DNA of 21,675 nt, taken from Rhodocyclales bacterium (GTDB lineage: Bacteria; Pseudomonadota; Gammaproteobacteria; Burkholderiales; Rhodocyclaceae). The translations under genes were made by a program, and so were the position numbers. Positions 11,362 to 18,151 of the stretch are shown here, in pieces. Each line of letters opens with the position of its first letter. Position 1 is the first letter of the stretch. The stretch spans positions 1-21,675 of the forward strand of contig JAJTBM010000008.1 in NCBI GenBank assembly GCA_021286885.1, read 5' to 3'. Below the pieces are notes generated by a model. That model saw only the letters and a program-made list of their open reading frames with translations, was not told the origin of the DNA and did not search any database.

Positions 11362-11384
11362 GGGCGGCGGATCTTCCGTCGCCC
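11362..11384 (+). terminator. Hairpin between the binding-protein and adenine deaminase genes
   Basis: GGGCGGCGGA and TCCGTCGCCC pair (ten pairs including one G-U) around a three-base TCT loop, 40 bases after the binding-protein stop. No run of T follows, so it may act as an mRNA-stabilising or attenuating hairpin that lowers expression of the deaminase gene relative to the abundant binding protein rather than as a full terminator. Confidence 0.45.
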
Positions 11385-11414
11385 GTTGTGCTTCCGGATC
11401 ACCCAGGATTTTTC

Positions 11415-12449
11415 ATGACCGCAGCTTCCACCGACAAGGCCCTGGCCTTGGCCCTCAGCATGCCCAAGGCCGAACTGCATGTGCACATCGAAGGCACCCT
11501 CGAACCCGCCCTGGCCTTTGCCCTGGCCCGGCGCAACGGGGTACAGCTGCCCTATGCCGACGAGGCAGCCCTGGCGGCGGCCTATGACTTCGACAGCCTC
11601 CAGTCTTTCCTCGACCTGTACTACGCCTGCGCCGACGTGCTGCGCACCCGGGAAGATTTTTGCGACCTGATGCTGGCCTATCTGGAGCGCGCCGCCGCCG
11701 ATCACATCGTGCATGCCGAAATCTTCTTCGATCCCCAGACCCACACCGCCCGGGGCATCCCCATGGGCGTGGTGATCCATGGTCTGCTGGACGGCATCGC
11801 CCGGGGTGAGGCCGCATTCGGGATCAGCGCCCGCCTGATCCTGTGCTTCCTGCGCCATTTGCCCGAAGACGATTGCCTCGCCACCCTGGCCGAGGCCGAA
11901 CCCTATCTGGCGCACATTGCCGGTTTCGGGCTGGATTCTTCCGAACAGGGCAACCCGCCCGCCCGTTTCCAGCGGTTGTTCGAGCGCTGCCGCGCCCTGG
12001 GCAAGCCGGTGGTGGCCCACGCGGGCGAGGAAGGCCCTGCCGCCTACATCATCGAAGCCCTGGATCTGCTGGGCAGCCGGCGCATCGACCACGGCGTCCG
12101 GGCGGTGGAAGACGCCGCCCTGGTGGCCCGCCTAGTGCGCGAGCGGGTGCCGCTCACCGTTTGCCCGCTCTCCAACATCCGGCTGTGCGTGTTTGACGAG
12201 ATGGGCCAGCACACCCTCGCCGGGCTGCTCCAGGCCGGCGCCTGCGTCACCCTCAACAGCGACGATCCGGCCTATTTTGGCGGCTACCTGAACGACAACA
12301 TCCGCGCCGTTCAGGCCGCTTTCGGCTTCGATGCCGCCACCTGGCACACCATCGCCCGCAACAGCTTTGAAGCCAGCTTCGTCGATGCAGCCACCCGCGC
12401 CGCCTGGATCGCCCGGCTGGACGCCCACTTTGCGGCAGCGCAGCCCTAG
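11415..12449 (+). CDS. Adenine deaminase (adenosine deaminase superfamily)
   Basis: This is a zinc-dependent TIM-barrel deaminase of 344 residues. ATG 11415 was chosen over the upstream frame start because AGGA at 11405-11408 is six bases before it. Metal ligands are His22 and His24 (ELHVHIEGTLE), His202 (VAHAGEEG, with catalytic Glu205) and Asp283 (NSDDPAYFGG); His226 lies in RIDHGVRA. The combinations SFLDLYYACADVLRTREDF, FFDPQTHTARGIP and GLDSSEQGNPPARFQ match the adenine deaminase branch typified by Pseudomonas PA0148 rather than true adenosine deaminase. Hence adenine to hypoxanthine plus ammonia is the likely reaction, supplying XdhAB. It follows the binding-protein gene on the same strand. 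Automatic annotation may call it adenosine deaminase. Confidence 0.9.
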   Translation: MTAASTDKALALALSMPKAELHVHIEGTLEPALAFALARRNGVQLPYADEAALAAAYDFDSLQSFLDLYYACADVLRTREDFCDLMLAYLERAAADHIVHAEIFFDPQTHTARGIPMGVVIHGLLDGIARGEAAFGISARLILCFLRHLPEDDCLATLAEAEPYLAHIAGFGLDSSEQGNPPARFQRLFERCRALGKPVVAHAGEEGPAAYIIEALDLLGSRRIDHGVRAVEDAALVARLVRERVPLTVCPLSNIRLCVFDEMGQHTLAGLLQAGACVTLNSDDPAYFGGYLNDNIRAVQAAFGFDAATWHTIARNSFEASFVDAATRAAWIARLDAHFAAAQP

Positions 12450-12474
12450 GGCCTTTGGCTGCGCGGGTTCCAGC

Positions 12475-12492
12475 CCTGAGCCTGGGCTCAGG
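12475..12492. terminator. Palindromic hairpin between convergent genes
   Basis: CCTGAGCC and GGCTCAGG form a perfect inverted repeat with two bases between the arms. It sits between the adenine deaminase stop and the end of the convergent SUKH-like gene, whose stop codon is inside the right arm. There is no T-run on either side, so bidirectional termination is an inference from position and symmetry. Confidence 0.4.
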
Positions 12493-13114
12493 CGGCGGTG
12501 TGGATCACATTACCCCGGTTGTCGTGCAGGGTCTCGATCCACCACTGGCGCGATTCCGGCGGGGTGATGAAACGGACGTGGCTGGCAATGGCCGTGAGCT
12601 GGGCCGGGTTCAAGTCCAGCACCCGGCGGGCAAAGTCCGGCAGGCTGTGCCCGAGTTCGATGAAGTCGAAACCGTCATGCTCGAACTCGAACACCTTCCC
12701 GGCCTCGGCTCCGGTGGTGGGCAGCAGCAGATAGTTGCCGCTCTGGGGAATCTCGCCGACCACCAGACAGGTGTCGATCCAGGCCGGCAGGTATTCCTCG
12801 GCCTCATCCGGATCAACGCACTCCAGCCAGGGCCGGAAATAGCCGTCCAGTTCGGCCCACTCGGATGGATGGGCCAACTGGTAGGCCGCATCCCCGCTCT
12901 CGGCATCCAGATAAAGGGTGAGGGCCCCGTAGCTTTCGTAAAACGCACGCAAGCCCGGCACATCCGGAAGCGTCTGGGCCAGCCCGGGCTCGGGTGTCTG
13001 CCCCTGGTGGCAAAAGGGCACCGTCCGGGTGGCCTTGGGGTTGTGGATCTCGCTACACACAAAGTGCCCGGCATGGGCTTCAAGGGCAGCGTACAGAGCG
13101 GGTTCCAGGGGCAT
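12488..13114 (-). CDS. SMI1/KNR4 (SUKH)-like protein
   Basis: This is a 208-residue soluble acidic protein. ATG 13114 was chosen because AGGAG lies about seven bases upstream; a longer reading of the frame adds 43 low-quality residues running into the divergent promoter. The pattern LRAFYESYGALTLYLDAESG, then DEAEEYLPAW, GEIPQSGNYLLLPTTG and VFEFEHDGFDFIELGHSLPDFARRVL fits the SUKH fold, where a central sheet ends in a short helix. SUKH proteins are often immunity proteins to contact-dependent or polymorphic toxins, but many are of unknown role. No toxin gene is adjacent, so a housekeeping or unknown role is equally possible. It is divergent from the TerB-like gene. Confidence 0.65.
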   Translation of the reverse strand: MPLEPALYAALEAHAGHFVCSEIHNPKATRTVPFCHQGQTPEPGLAQTLPDVPGLRAFYESYGALTLYLDAESGDAAYQLAHPSEWAELDGYFRPWLECVDPDEAEEYLPAWIDTCLVVGEIPQSGNYLLLPTTGAEAGKVFEFEHDGFDFIELGHSLPDFARRVLDLNPAQLTAIASHVRFITPPESRQWWIETLHDNRGNVIHTAA

Positions 13115-13150
13115 GGGTGTCTCCTGTGAAAGAAATGCGGGGGTTGGGGT

Positions 13151-13179
13151 TTGCACTGTCATGGTTTGGGCCGTATGCT
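13151..13179 (+). promoter_or_regulatory. Candidate sigma-70 promoter for the TerB-like gene
   Basis: TTGCAC (13151-13156) and TATGCT (13174-13179) are separated by 17 bases, matching four of six positions in each consensus hexamer. Transcription from here would give a leader of about 100 bases before the TerB-like start codon. This is prediction only. Confidence 0.45.
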
Positions 13180-13289
13180 GCGCACGCGCCGACGCGCACC
13201 CATGCCAAACGGGCAGCCGGCAGGCGTGGGTCGTCCATCGCATCGCAACTTTTCAATCATATACAACGCATCCAGCAGGAGAACACACC

Positions 13290-13703
13290 ATGGGTTTGTT
13301 TGACATGTTCAAGGGCAGCAACACCCCCCTGACCCCCAAGCAGGTGCTCGCCACCAGCCTGCTTTTCATGGTCGCCGCCGATGGCGAAGTGGATGAAGCC
13401 GAACTCGGCCAACTGATGATGGCGCTGCGCGGCGACCGTAAGTCCCTCGAGGCCGCCATCAAGTACGTGCGCAACAACCCCCTCGACGACTTCCTCGCCG
13501 AAGCCCCCCAGCTGCTCGACGAAAAGCAGCGCCTCAACGTGCTGGTGAATCTGTGCGATTCCCTGCTCGCCGACGGCCGCGCCGAGCGCAGCGAACAAGC
13601 CCTGTTTGGCCGCTTCCTGCAAGCCTTCCAGGTCAGCGAAGACCAGTTCCGCCCCTACTTCAACGCCATTGTTGTGAAGAACGACATGAGCGTTTTTGGC
13701 TGA
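13290..13703 (+). CDS. TerB-like (tellurite resistance TerB family) protein
   Basis: This is a 137-residue all-helical cytoplasmic protein. AGGAG at 13277-13281 lies eight bases before the ATG. Two acidic helix-loop segments, FMVAADGEVDEAELGQL and DSLLADGRAERSEQALF, form the internal duplication typical of the TerB/DjlA N-terminal fold, which can bind metal. No other ter genes (terC, terD, terZ) are near, so tellurite resistance is not implied. TerB-like domains also occur as general stress or membrane-associated scaffolds. It is monocistronic, with its own terminator 36 bases downstream. Confidence 0.78.
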   Translation: MGLFDMFKGSNTPLTPKQVLATSLLFMVAADGEVDEAELGQLMMALRGDRKSLEAAIKYVRNNPLDDFLAEAPQLLDEKQRLNVLVNLCDSLLADGRAERSEQALFGRFLQAFQVSEDQFRPYFNAIVVKNDMSVFG

Positions 13704-13738
13704 ACCGGCTGAACCGCCTGAAGTGCTCCCAAAAGCTC

Positions 13739-13773
13739 AAAGCCCGGATGCGTCCGGGCTTTGGTGTTTTTTT
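13739..13773 (+). terminator. Strong rho-independent terminator
   Basis: A perfect ten-pair stem, AAAGCCCGGA with TCCGGGCTTT, closes a TGCG loop and is followed by GGTG and seven T. It ends transcription of the TerB-like gene. On the other strand there is no matching T-run, so the convergent Fic gene is less well terminated by it. Confidence 0.92.
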
Positions 13774-13781
13774 GGGGGGGC

Positions 13782-14948
13782 TTAGCGTTGCTGGAGCAAG
13801 GTGATGACCTCATGGGCGATGAATACCCGGTTGCGCTGACGCTCCGGGGCCTGGAGGATGCCGGCGCCAACCAGCTGTTTGAGTGCGTTATTGGCGGCTG
13901 GGAAGGAGCAGCCGAGCAGTTGGCGTGCCGAATCTGCCGTCAGCACGGGGGTGCCGATTAGGCGTTCCAGCAGGCGGTGGGCGGCAGCGTCCCGGCGCAG
14001 GCCAGGGAGGCGCATCTGCCAGCTTTCCCGCACATTCACCAATCCCTGGGCCAGTGCGATGGACGTGTCGCAGGCTTCGGTCAGGGCTTGGGCAAAAAAG
14101 CGCATCCAGACGCCCCACTCGGAGCGCAACTGCACACCCAGCAGACCATCAAAATATTCCCGCTGGTGGCGGAACAGGGGCCCTGCCAGATAAAGGGGCG
14201 GGTAGCCCTCGGCGGCCAGCATCAGCGAAACCAGCAATCGCCCGGTGCGGCCATTCCCGTCCCGGAACGGGTGTAGGGTTTCAAACTGGGCATGGGCCAC
14301 CCCTGCACGTAATACGATGCCCGCGTGGGCATTGCTTTCGGGGGCGTACTGCAGGATCTGGCGCACCAGATCTTCCAGCCCTTCCTGCACCCGCTCGGGA
14401 CGCGGGGGGACAAAGCGTGCATCCTGAATCCGCAGTCCGCCTATCCAGTTTTGCAGGGTGCGCAAGGCGCCGGGGGGATCCCGGTAATCCTGGGCGTGGG
14501 CCATCAATTGCTGGTGCAGGGCCTGAATCAGGGGAAGATCGAGTGCATCACAGCCCCGGCGCGCCACAGCCTGCAGGCCGTATTCAAGGGCGAGCACATA
14601 GTCAAGGGTGTTGCGGGTGTCCCGGGGCAGGCTGGCGGCATCCTGGGTGACCTCGTACTCAAGGATGTCTCCAACGCCGGCCTGGGTGCCCTCGATCTGG
14701 CTGCTGGCCACAGCTTCCCGCCGTGCCAGGCTGCGGGTAATCAGCTCCGGCACCGGCAGAAGCTGTGCAGTGGCACTCAGCCGGCCCAGCGCTTCCTGGG
14801 CCTGCTCCATGGCCTCGTGGGCCAGCCTCAGATCCAGCTGCCCCAGATTGGCCGGAATGGGCGGTGGATGCAGCGCAAACACCCCCGGAACCTCCGGAAC
14901 GGGCTCCAGCCGACGCTGGCGCTCGGCACACAGATCGGATTTGCGCAT
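13782..14948 (-). CDS. Fic family protein, class II with winged-helix C-terminus
   Basis: This is a predicted AMP-transferase, 388 residues. The catalytic loop HPFRDGNGRTGR is intact at 226-237 (general base His226, phosphate-binding Asn232 and Arg237). An N-terminal inhibitory motif of the (S/T)xxxE(G/N) type, SSQIEG, is at 82-87, so the enzyme should be autoinhibited as in other class II Fic proteins. Residues from about 330 (LLERLIGTPVLTADSARQLL to the end) look like a winged-helix DNA-binding domain, as in Shewanella SoFic. ATG 14948 is preceded by GAGG. Two matching inverted repeats lie just upstream, suggesting that the protein or a relative binds them to regulate its own gene. The target protein is unknown. 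No FicA-type partner is adjacent. Confidence 0.93.
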   Translation of the reverse strand: MRKSDLCAERQRRLEPVPEVPGVFALHPPPIPANLGQLDLRLAHEAMEQAQEALGRLSATAQLLPVPELITRSLARREAVASSQIEGTQAGVGDILEYEVTQDAASLPRDTRNTLDYVLALEYGLQAVARRGCDALDLPLIQALHQQLMAHAQDYRDPPGALRTLQNWIGGLRIQDARFVPPRPERVQEGLEDLVRQILQYAPESNAHAGIVLRAGVAHAQFETLHPFRDGNGRTGRLLVSLMLAAEGYPPLYLAGPLFRHQREYFDGLLGVQLRSEWGVWMRFFAQALTEACDTSIALAQGLVNVRESWQMRLPGLRRDAAAHRLLERLIGTPVLTADSARQLLGCSFPAANNALKQLVGAGILQAPERQRNRVFIAHEVITLLQQR

Positions 14949-14969
14949 GGGGATTCCTCAAGCTTTAAG

Positions 14970-14996
14970 CTTTAACAAGCGGATTCGTTGTTAAAG
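14970..14996. promoter_or_regulatory. Operator-like inverted repeat 1 upstream of fic
   Basis: CTTTAACAA (14970-14978) and TTGTTAAAG (14988-14996) are perfect inverted nine-base arms around a nine-base spacer. The site overlaps the predicted -10 element of the fic promoter, a position suited to repression. Confidence 0.6.
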
Positions 14997-15022
14997 GATA
15001 TCAGCCTAAGCTTTAATAACAA
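14995..15022 (-). promoter_or_regulatory. Candidate promoter of the fic gene
   Basis: Read on the minus strand, TTGTTA (15022-15017) and TATCCT (15000-14995) are 16 bases apart. The -35 lies inside inverted repeat 2 and the -10 touches inverted repeat 1, so a protein bound at both repeats would cover the promoter. Confidence 0.5.
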
Positions 15023-15037
15023 GCCGGCTTATTAAAG
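15011..15037. promoter_or_regulatory. Operator-like inverted repeat 2 upstream of fic
   Basis: CTTTAATAA (15011-15019) and TTATTAAAG (15029-15037) repeat the geometry of repeat 1 exactly: nine-base arms, nine-base spacer, one base changed per arm. The two centres are 41 bases apart, about four helical turns, so both would face the same side of the DNA. Confidence 0.6.
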
Positions 15038-15063
15038 CCTGGCAGGCGATGCCGCCACGCACG

Positions 15064-15513
15064 TCAGCCTTTCCGCCGCGCTAGCAGCCGATCCAGCTGG
15101 TTGGCAAAAGCCTGCTTGTCGGCGCTCGACAAGGCCGCCGGGCCGCCGGTTTCAACGCCGCCGCTGCGCAGCGTCTCCATGAAGTTGCGCAGGGTCAGGC
15201 GCTCCTGAATATTGCGCGCATCCAGTAGCTCGCCCCGGGGGTCGATCACCGCCGCGCCTTTCGCAATCACCAGCGACGCCAGCGGAATGTCGGCGGTCAC
15301 CACCACATCCCCGGCCTCTGCCGCCTCGGCAATCCGCTGATCCGCCACATCAAACCCCGCCGGCACCTGCACCGCCCGGATCCAGGGCGAGGGCGGCACC
15401 CGCAGCATCTGGTTGGCCACCAGCGTGAGCGGCACTTCGACGCGCTTCGCAGCCCGGTAAAGAATTTCCTTGATCGCCACAGGGCAGGCGTCGGCATCAA
15501 CCCAGATTTTCAT
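15064..15513 (-). CDS. yaiI: YaiI/YqxD family protein (UPF0178, DUF188)
   Basis: This is a conserved 149-residue protein of the YaiI family, whose PIN-like nuclease fold is predicted but whose function is not established. The start [20 protein letters not shown] carries the conserved acidic pair Asp6/Asp8. VVTADIPLA (about 72-80), [17 protein letters not shown] and the end region [19 protein letters not shown] are all family hallmarks. It has full family length. No clear ribosome binding site precedes ATG 15513; the upstream DNA is a G-rich stretch on the plus strand. It lies between the Fic gene and the toxin-antitoxin remnants and is not obviously linked to either. Confidence 0.93.
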   Translation of the reverse strand: MKIWVDADACPVAIKEILYRAAKRVEVPLTLVANQMLRVPPSPWIRAVQVPAGFDVADQRIAEAAEAGDVVVTADIPLASLVIAKGAAVIDPRGELLDARNIQERLTLRNFMETLRSGGVETGGPAALSSADKQAFANQLDRLLARRKG

Positions 15514-15584
15514 GGTGGGGGAGGGGGGAGTGGTGGGGGTGGGATGGTAGCGCAGGGTTGGAGCTGGGGGTGCCAGAAACGACG

Positions 15585-15610
15585 AGGGCCAAGCCTTGCG
15601 GATTGGCCCT
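15585..15610 (-). terminator. Candidate terminator of the higA-type gene
   Basis: AGGGCCAA and TTGGCCCT are perfect eight-base arms around a ten-base loop, placed 26 bases after the antitoxin stop on the minus strand. The following CGTCGTTTCT is only weakly T-rich, so termination strength is uncertain. Confidence 0.45.
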
Positions 15611-15635
15611 GGCGCGGCGCTGTGCCGGATGTTGT

Positions 15636-15962
15636 TTAGGCTGCCGCAGGCTTGCCCAAGTCGGCAAAGTTACTGATCTTCACCACACCATCCGGAAATT
15701 TAGCAATCACTTCCAGCTCTCCACCCATGGCTTCGATGTGGCTGCGCAAAGTGGAAATGTACATATCTGTACGTTTTTCGATTTTTGCGATGGATGGTTG
15801 CTGGACATGCAAAACTTCAGCCAACATTTTCTGAGACAGGCCGCGTGCCTGCCGTAGCTCATGGAGGGGCATTTCAGCCAGCATCGCATTGGCCTTCTCT
15901 TGGGCGTGTGCCCGCGCCTCTGGCGACATTTGTGCCCGCAATGCTGCAAATTTCTTAGCCAT
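15636..15962 (-). CDS. HigA-type antitoxin, XRE-family DNA-binding protein (toxin partner broken)
   Basis: This is a 108-residue helix-turn-helix protein. The XRE domain spans about residues 33-62 ([20 protein letters not shown], then [11 protein letters not shown]). The C-terminal half, [22 protein letters not shown], is the type seen in antitoxins partnered with gp49/HigB-like RelE-fold toxins. Its start ATG overlaps the end of the toxin remnant by eight bases (ATGGCTAA), the usual coupled arrangement. The protein is intact and should still bind and repress the promoter upstream of the remnant. The lone antitoxin may now neutralise related toxins elsewhere, which is speculation. Confidence 0.85.
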   Translation of the reverse strand: MAKKFAALRAQMSPEARAHAQEKANAMLAEMPLHELRQARGLSQKMLAEVLHVQQPSIAKIEKRTDMYISTLRSHIEAMGGELEVIAKFPDGVVKISNFADLGKPAAA

Positions 15963-16090
15963 CGATCAGTCCTTCCTTTTTCAGCGCTGCCAGATGTTCG
16001 TCGTAAAGGCGGTCAGCCGTCGGGACATGCACCGCGTACCAGCGACCACCAGTCGCCGAACTCATCGGTGTATTCGATTTCCCAAGTCAT
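15955..16090 (-). pseudogene. HigB/gp49-type RelE-fold toxin, centre deleted
   Basis: The N-terminal codons read MTWEIEYTDEFGDWW, then the homology jumps to a different frame that reads [28 protein letters not shown] and stop, joining the antitoxin start. Both pieces are typical of the start and end of the roughly 120-residue HigB-type mRNA interferase, so about 75 central codons are missing and the two ends are out of frame. The original frame stops after 25 residues. The junction is near 16,042-16,045. The catalytic residues of the family lie in the missing part, so no active toxin can be made. Confidence 0.8.
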
Positions 16091-16095
16091 GCTGA

Positions 16096-16124
16096 AAGAT
16101 AGCTTGGGTGGAATATTCCGTCAA
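16096..16124 (-). promoter_or_regulatory. Promoter of the higBA-type remnant operon
   Basis: On the minus strand TTGACG (16124-16119) and TATCTT (16101-16096) are 17 bases apart, a near-consensus sigma-70 promoter. The expected start of transcription falls at or within a few bases of the toxin ATG at 16090, so the mRNA may be nearly leaderless. Confidence 0.65.
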
Positions 16125-16133
16125 TGGAATGTT
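16112..16133. promoter_or_regulatory. Inverted repeat over the -35, probable antitoxin operator
   Basis: AATATTCC and GGAATGTT are eight-base arms with one mismatch around a six-base spacer. The repeat covers the -35 element of the higBA-type promoter, the usual place for autorepression by an XRE antitoxin. The link to the adjacent antitoxin is inferred from position. Confidence 0.5.
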
Positions 16134-16328
16134 TTGGTGTGGGCAGGGAAGATGCACTTGCAAGCATTGGAGCGGCTACGACTTGGGGCCTATCGGGCAA
16201 AGACAAAACGCACCAGCGCCAGCGCAAACGCAAAACAGAAACCGTGGGCAAAGCTTTCCAGGTGCAGTACCGCTTTGCCACGTCGCGCCCGCCAAGCGCC
16301 GATGAAACCACCGCACATACCGCACATC

Positions 16329-16787
16329 ATGTATAAGAGCTCAACAACCAGCCTCCCCACCGAGGCCGAAATCACGTTGGCCAAAGACAGCAGCCGATTG
16401 TTGTCCCTGTATCTCAGCAGCCAGGAGCAGACCCAGGCCGTTCGAGTCATCGACCAGCGCGGTGAGCATGAGGCCGTCCAGGTGCCCACCGCCGCTTACC
16501 GACTTCTGATCGACATCCTTGCTGAAATGGCCCAGGGCAATGCAGTGAGTCTGATTCCCGTGCACGCAGAAATGACCACCCAGGAAGCCGCCGACATGCT
16601 CCATGTCTCCCGCCCCGATCTGATCAAACTGCTCGACGGTGGCTCCATCCCCTTCCACAAGGTAGGCACTCACCGGCGTGTCTATTACCAGGATCTGATG
16701 GCCTACAAGCAGCGCATCGATGCAGAACGCTCCCGCGCACTGGATGAACTGGCAGCCCAGGCACAAGAATTGAGCATGGGCTATTGA
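16329..16787 (+). CDS. Excisionase/MerR-like DNA-binding antitoxin of a PIN toxin pair
   Basis: This 152-residue protein has an N-terminal alpha/beta region (residues 1-75, including EAVQVPTAAYRLLIDILAEM) and a C-terminal excisionase-type winged helix, EMTTQEAADMLHVSRPDLIK then LLDGGSIPFHKVGTHRRVY. This architecture is common in antitoxins encoded directly before PIN-domain RNases, and the PIN gene starts one base after its stop. ATG 16329 was chosen because it gives the family-like N-terminus and lies beyond the opposing toxin remnant; no clear ribosome binding site precedes it. The frame is open further upstream but runs antisense to the higB remnant there. The antitoxin is intact although its toxin is cut. 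Confidence 0.8.
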   Translation: MYKSSTTSLPTEAEITLAKDSSRLLSLYLSSQEQTQAVRVIDQRGEHEAVQVPTAAYRLLIDILAEMAQGNAVSLIPVHAEMTTQEAADMLHVSRPDLIKLLDGGSIPFHKVGTHRRVYYQDLMAYKQRIDAERSRALDELAAQAQELSMGY

Positions 16788-16788
16788 A

Positions 16789-17022
16789 ATGAGCAGTTTT
16801 TCGGCGGTGTACGACGCGTGTGTGCTGTATCCGGCGCCGTTGCGTGATCTGCTAATGCGCTTGGCGATGGCCGATTTGTACCGTGCCCGATGGACGCAAC
16901 AGATTCATGAGGAGTGGATGCGCAATGTCTTGGCAAATCGCCCGGATTTGTCACGGGCGCAGTTGGAACGTACACGCGAGTTGATGGATTGCAGTGTGCG
17001 CGACAGTCTGGTGGAGGGCTAA
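16789..17022 (+). pseudogene. PIN-domain toxin, truncated at the integron boundary
   Basis: The reading frame begins MSSFSAVYDACVLYPAPLRD and continues to RARWTQQIHEEWMRNVL and LERTRELMDCSVRDSLVEG, then stops after 77 residues. Intact proteins of this PIN branch are about 180-190 residues and have a Gly-Tyr-Glu type continuation here, followed by the remaining acidic catalytic residues. Only the first active-site Asp (Asp9) and the early Glu region remain, so nuclease activity is not expected. The stop codon TAA is formed inside GGCTAAC, the outer core of the last attC of the cassette array, so the toxin gene was cut by array insertion or rearrangement. The rest of the gene is not in the window. 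Confidence 0.8.
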
Positions 17023-17089
17023 CGCAGCAAACCAATGCGGATTAGCCAATAGACCCGCCGTGGTGTCCGTGTTGATGGATAGGTTGGGC
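17017..17089 (-). other. attC7, terminal attC fused to the PIN toxin gene
   Basis: Read on the minus strand, R'' is GCCCAAC (17089-17083) and R' is GTTAGCC (17023-17017), 73 bases in all. The inner arms ATCAACACGGA and TCCGCATTGGT are only partly complementary. R' lies directly at the end of PIN homology. Confidence 0.65.
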
Positions 17090-17091
17090 CC

Positions 17092-17520
17092 TTATTCAAA
17101 CGGATAATCATCATGCCTTGTTACAACCGGAATGTCTTTGTCGCTTTTTAGGACTTTTTCTACGATAGCTACAAATTCCAATACGTCTGCCGAGAGGTCT
17201 ATTGTTTTAAATTTTGACCATGACCATTTTTTCTGCTGTTTCACCGATGGGAGAATAGCGTATCGCTCGGGGTCCAGCTTGGCGTCCGGATCAGAATATA
17301 TGCATAGCCCCATTTTAAAGGCGCCGCGCTGGACATCTAACCACCAACCCCAATCTTCTGCGCAGTAAGACTGTACGTCTAAGCCAGCATCTGGTAAGGC
17401 AGATGCGAGATATTGGCATAGCGCCTTTCCATACAATCGTTCGTTGATGATCTCCTGATCTTCACCAGGCATGATTGGAAACTTCTTTGTTTCAATGAGT
17501 AAGCAGCTTTGAGGAATCAT
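17092..17520 (-). CDS. Cassette 7: hypothetical protein
   Basis: This is a 142-residue soluble protein of a type often carried on integron cassettes; no function is known to me. It begins MIPQSCLLIETKKFPIMPGE and has an acid- and Trp-rich centre, CAEDWGWWLDVQRGAFKMGL. The C-terminal half has LSADVLEFVAIVEKVLKSDK. There is no signal peptide and no membrane segment. ATG 17520 is near the attC6 core, leaving a short cassette leader. Its stop is three bases from the attC7 R'' core, the tight packing normal for cassette genes. Confidence 0.8.
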   Translation of the reverse strand: MIPQSCLLIETKKFPIMPGEDQEIINERLYGKALCQYLASALPDAGLDVQSYCAEDWGWWLDVQRGAFKMGLCIYSDPDAKLDPERYAILPSVKQQKKWSWSKFKTIDLSADVLEFVAIVEKVLKSDKDIPVVTRHDDYPFE

Positions 17521-17536
17521 GATGTACCTCTATGAG

Positions 17537-17690
17537 GCTCAGCGTTTAGTTAGCGCGCCGGCGCCACACCGAGTTTTGCGTAAGAGTAGTGCAATGCCAG
17601 GCAAACCCTCGTTGCCGCCAACCAACACATAACCGCGAAAATAGCACCAACTTTACCCGGCGCTTACTTTTAGATTTTTCGGTATTAGAC
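17537..17690 (-). other. attC6, long degenerate attC-like site
   Basis: The left part, GCTCAGCGTTTAGTTAGCG on the plus strand, follows the attC pattern GCCTAACGTTNNAATTAAGCG closely. The right part has CCGGCGCTTACTTTTAGA and ATTAGAC (17684-17690), giving complementary inner arms through CCGGCGC. Both core sites deviate from GTTRRRY, so the site may be weak or dead. The 90 bases inside hold no clear hairpin or gene, and 17691-17755, up to the next gene's stop, shows only a small AGACG/CGTCT hairpin. Confidence 0.4.
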
Positions 17691-17755
17691 GTTTTTGCCG
17701 TCTGATATTTTCGGTGCCATGGCGATGAAAATTCGTGCGGGTGAAGAGTTACGCT

Positions 17756-18151
17756 TCACTTCGTCTGGCTTTGCTCAGATTTAACTCGGGAGAGCTGCTC
17801 TTCCAACCAGCCTTGATAGGTAAAGAACACTCCCGAATCGGCTGTAAAAGGCCGCTCTTTGGAGCCTAGTCCCTTGCACAATGCATTGATTTCTCGCTTG
17901 AATTCCTTGTTTATCCCGGTGTGTGTTGCGGTTTCGAGTTGTAGCTTTGATTCAAATGTGATCTTAAAGGCTGGGTATCCGTACGAATACGACATCTCGA
18001 AGCTTGGTGGGGAGGGATGCGTGGCATAGACTCGACTGAAAGCTGCTTCGCATGCGTTCTTTAGGCGCAGGTGACGCCTTCTTCCACGAATGATCAGGAG
18101 GCTTAGCAGAAGCGCCAGTATCGGAATGGAGTGTTCTAAGAGCCTGTTCAC
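17756..18151 (-). CDS. Cassette 6b: membrane-anchored hypothetical protein, N-terminus replaced by IS end
   Basis: The frame has 131 codons from a GTG at 18151, but that GTG and the next three codons belong to the terminal inverted repeat of the IS5-like remnant. The native start is therefore lost or unknown. From residue 9, IPILALLLSLLII is a single membrane helix followed by RGRRRHLRLK (positive-inside), then a soluble domain with SYGYPAFKITFESKLQLETA and ERPFTADSGVFFTYQGWLEE. A one-helix anchored protein with a cytoplasmic domain is the simplest reading. Expression from the GTG would need translation signals supplied by the IS end. I do not recognise a family. Confidence 0.55.
   Translation of the reverse strand: MNRLLEHSIPILALLLSLLIIRGRRRHLRLKNACEAAFSRVYATHPSPPSFEMSYSYGYPAFKITFESKLQLETATHTGINKEFKREINALCKGLGSKERPFTADSGVFFTYQGWLEEQLSRVKSEQSQTK

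Noticed and set aside
13115..13243. 43-codon N-terminal extension of the SUKH-like gene
   Set aside because: It has no domain-like sequence, overlaps the divergent promoter region, and ATG 13114 has a good AGGAG.
16190..16330. 46-codon minus-strand frame with a Gly/Cys start and an alternating Phe/Ala stretch near the end
   Set aside because: It could be a small membrane protein filling the gap between the two toxin-antitoxin remnants, but it has no ribosome binding site, overlaps the antitoxin start, and I know of no homologue.
17017..17047. Hairpin GGCTAACGCA with TGCGGATTAGCC taken at first as a terminator of the PIN gene
   Set aside because: It has no T-run, and its left arm is the R' core of the terminal attC; the recombination-site reading explains it better.
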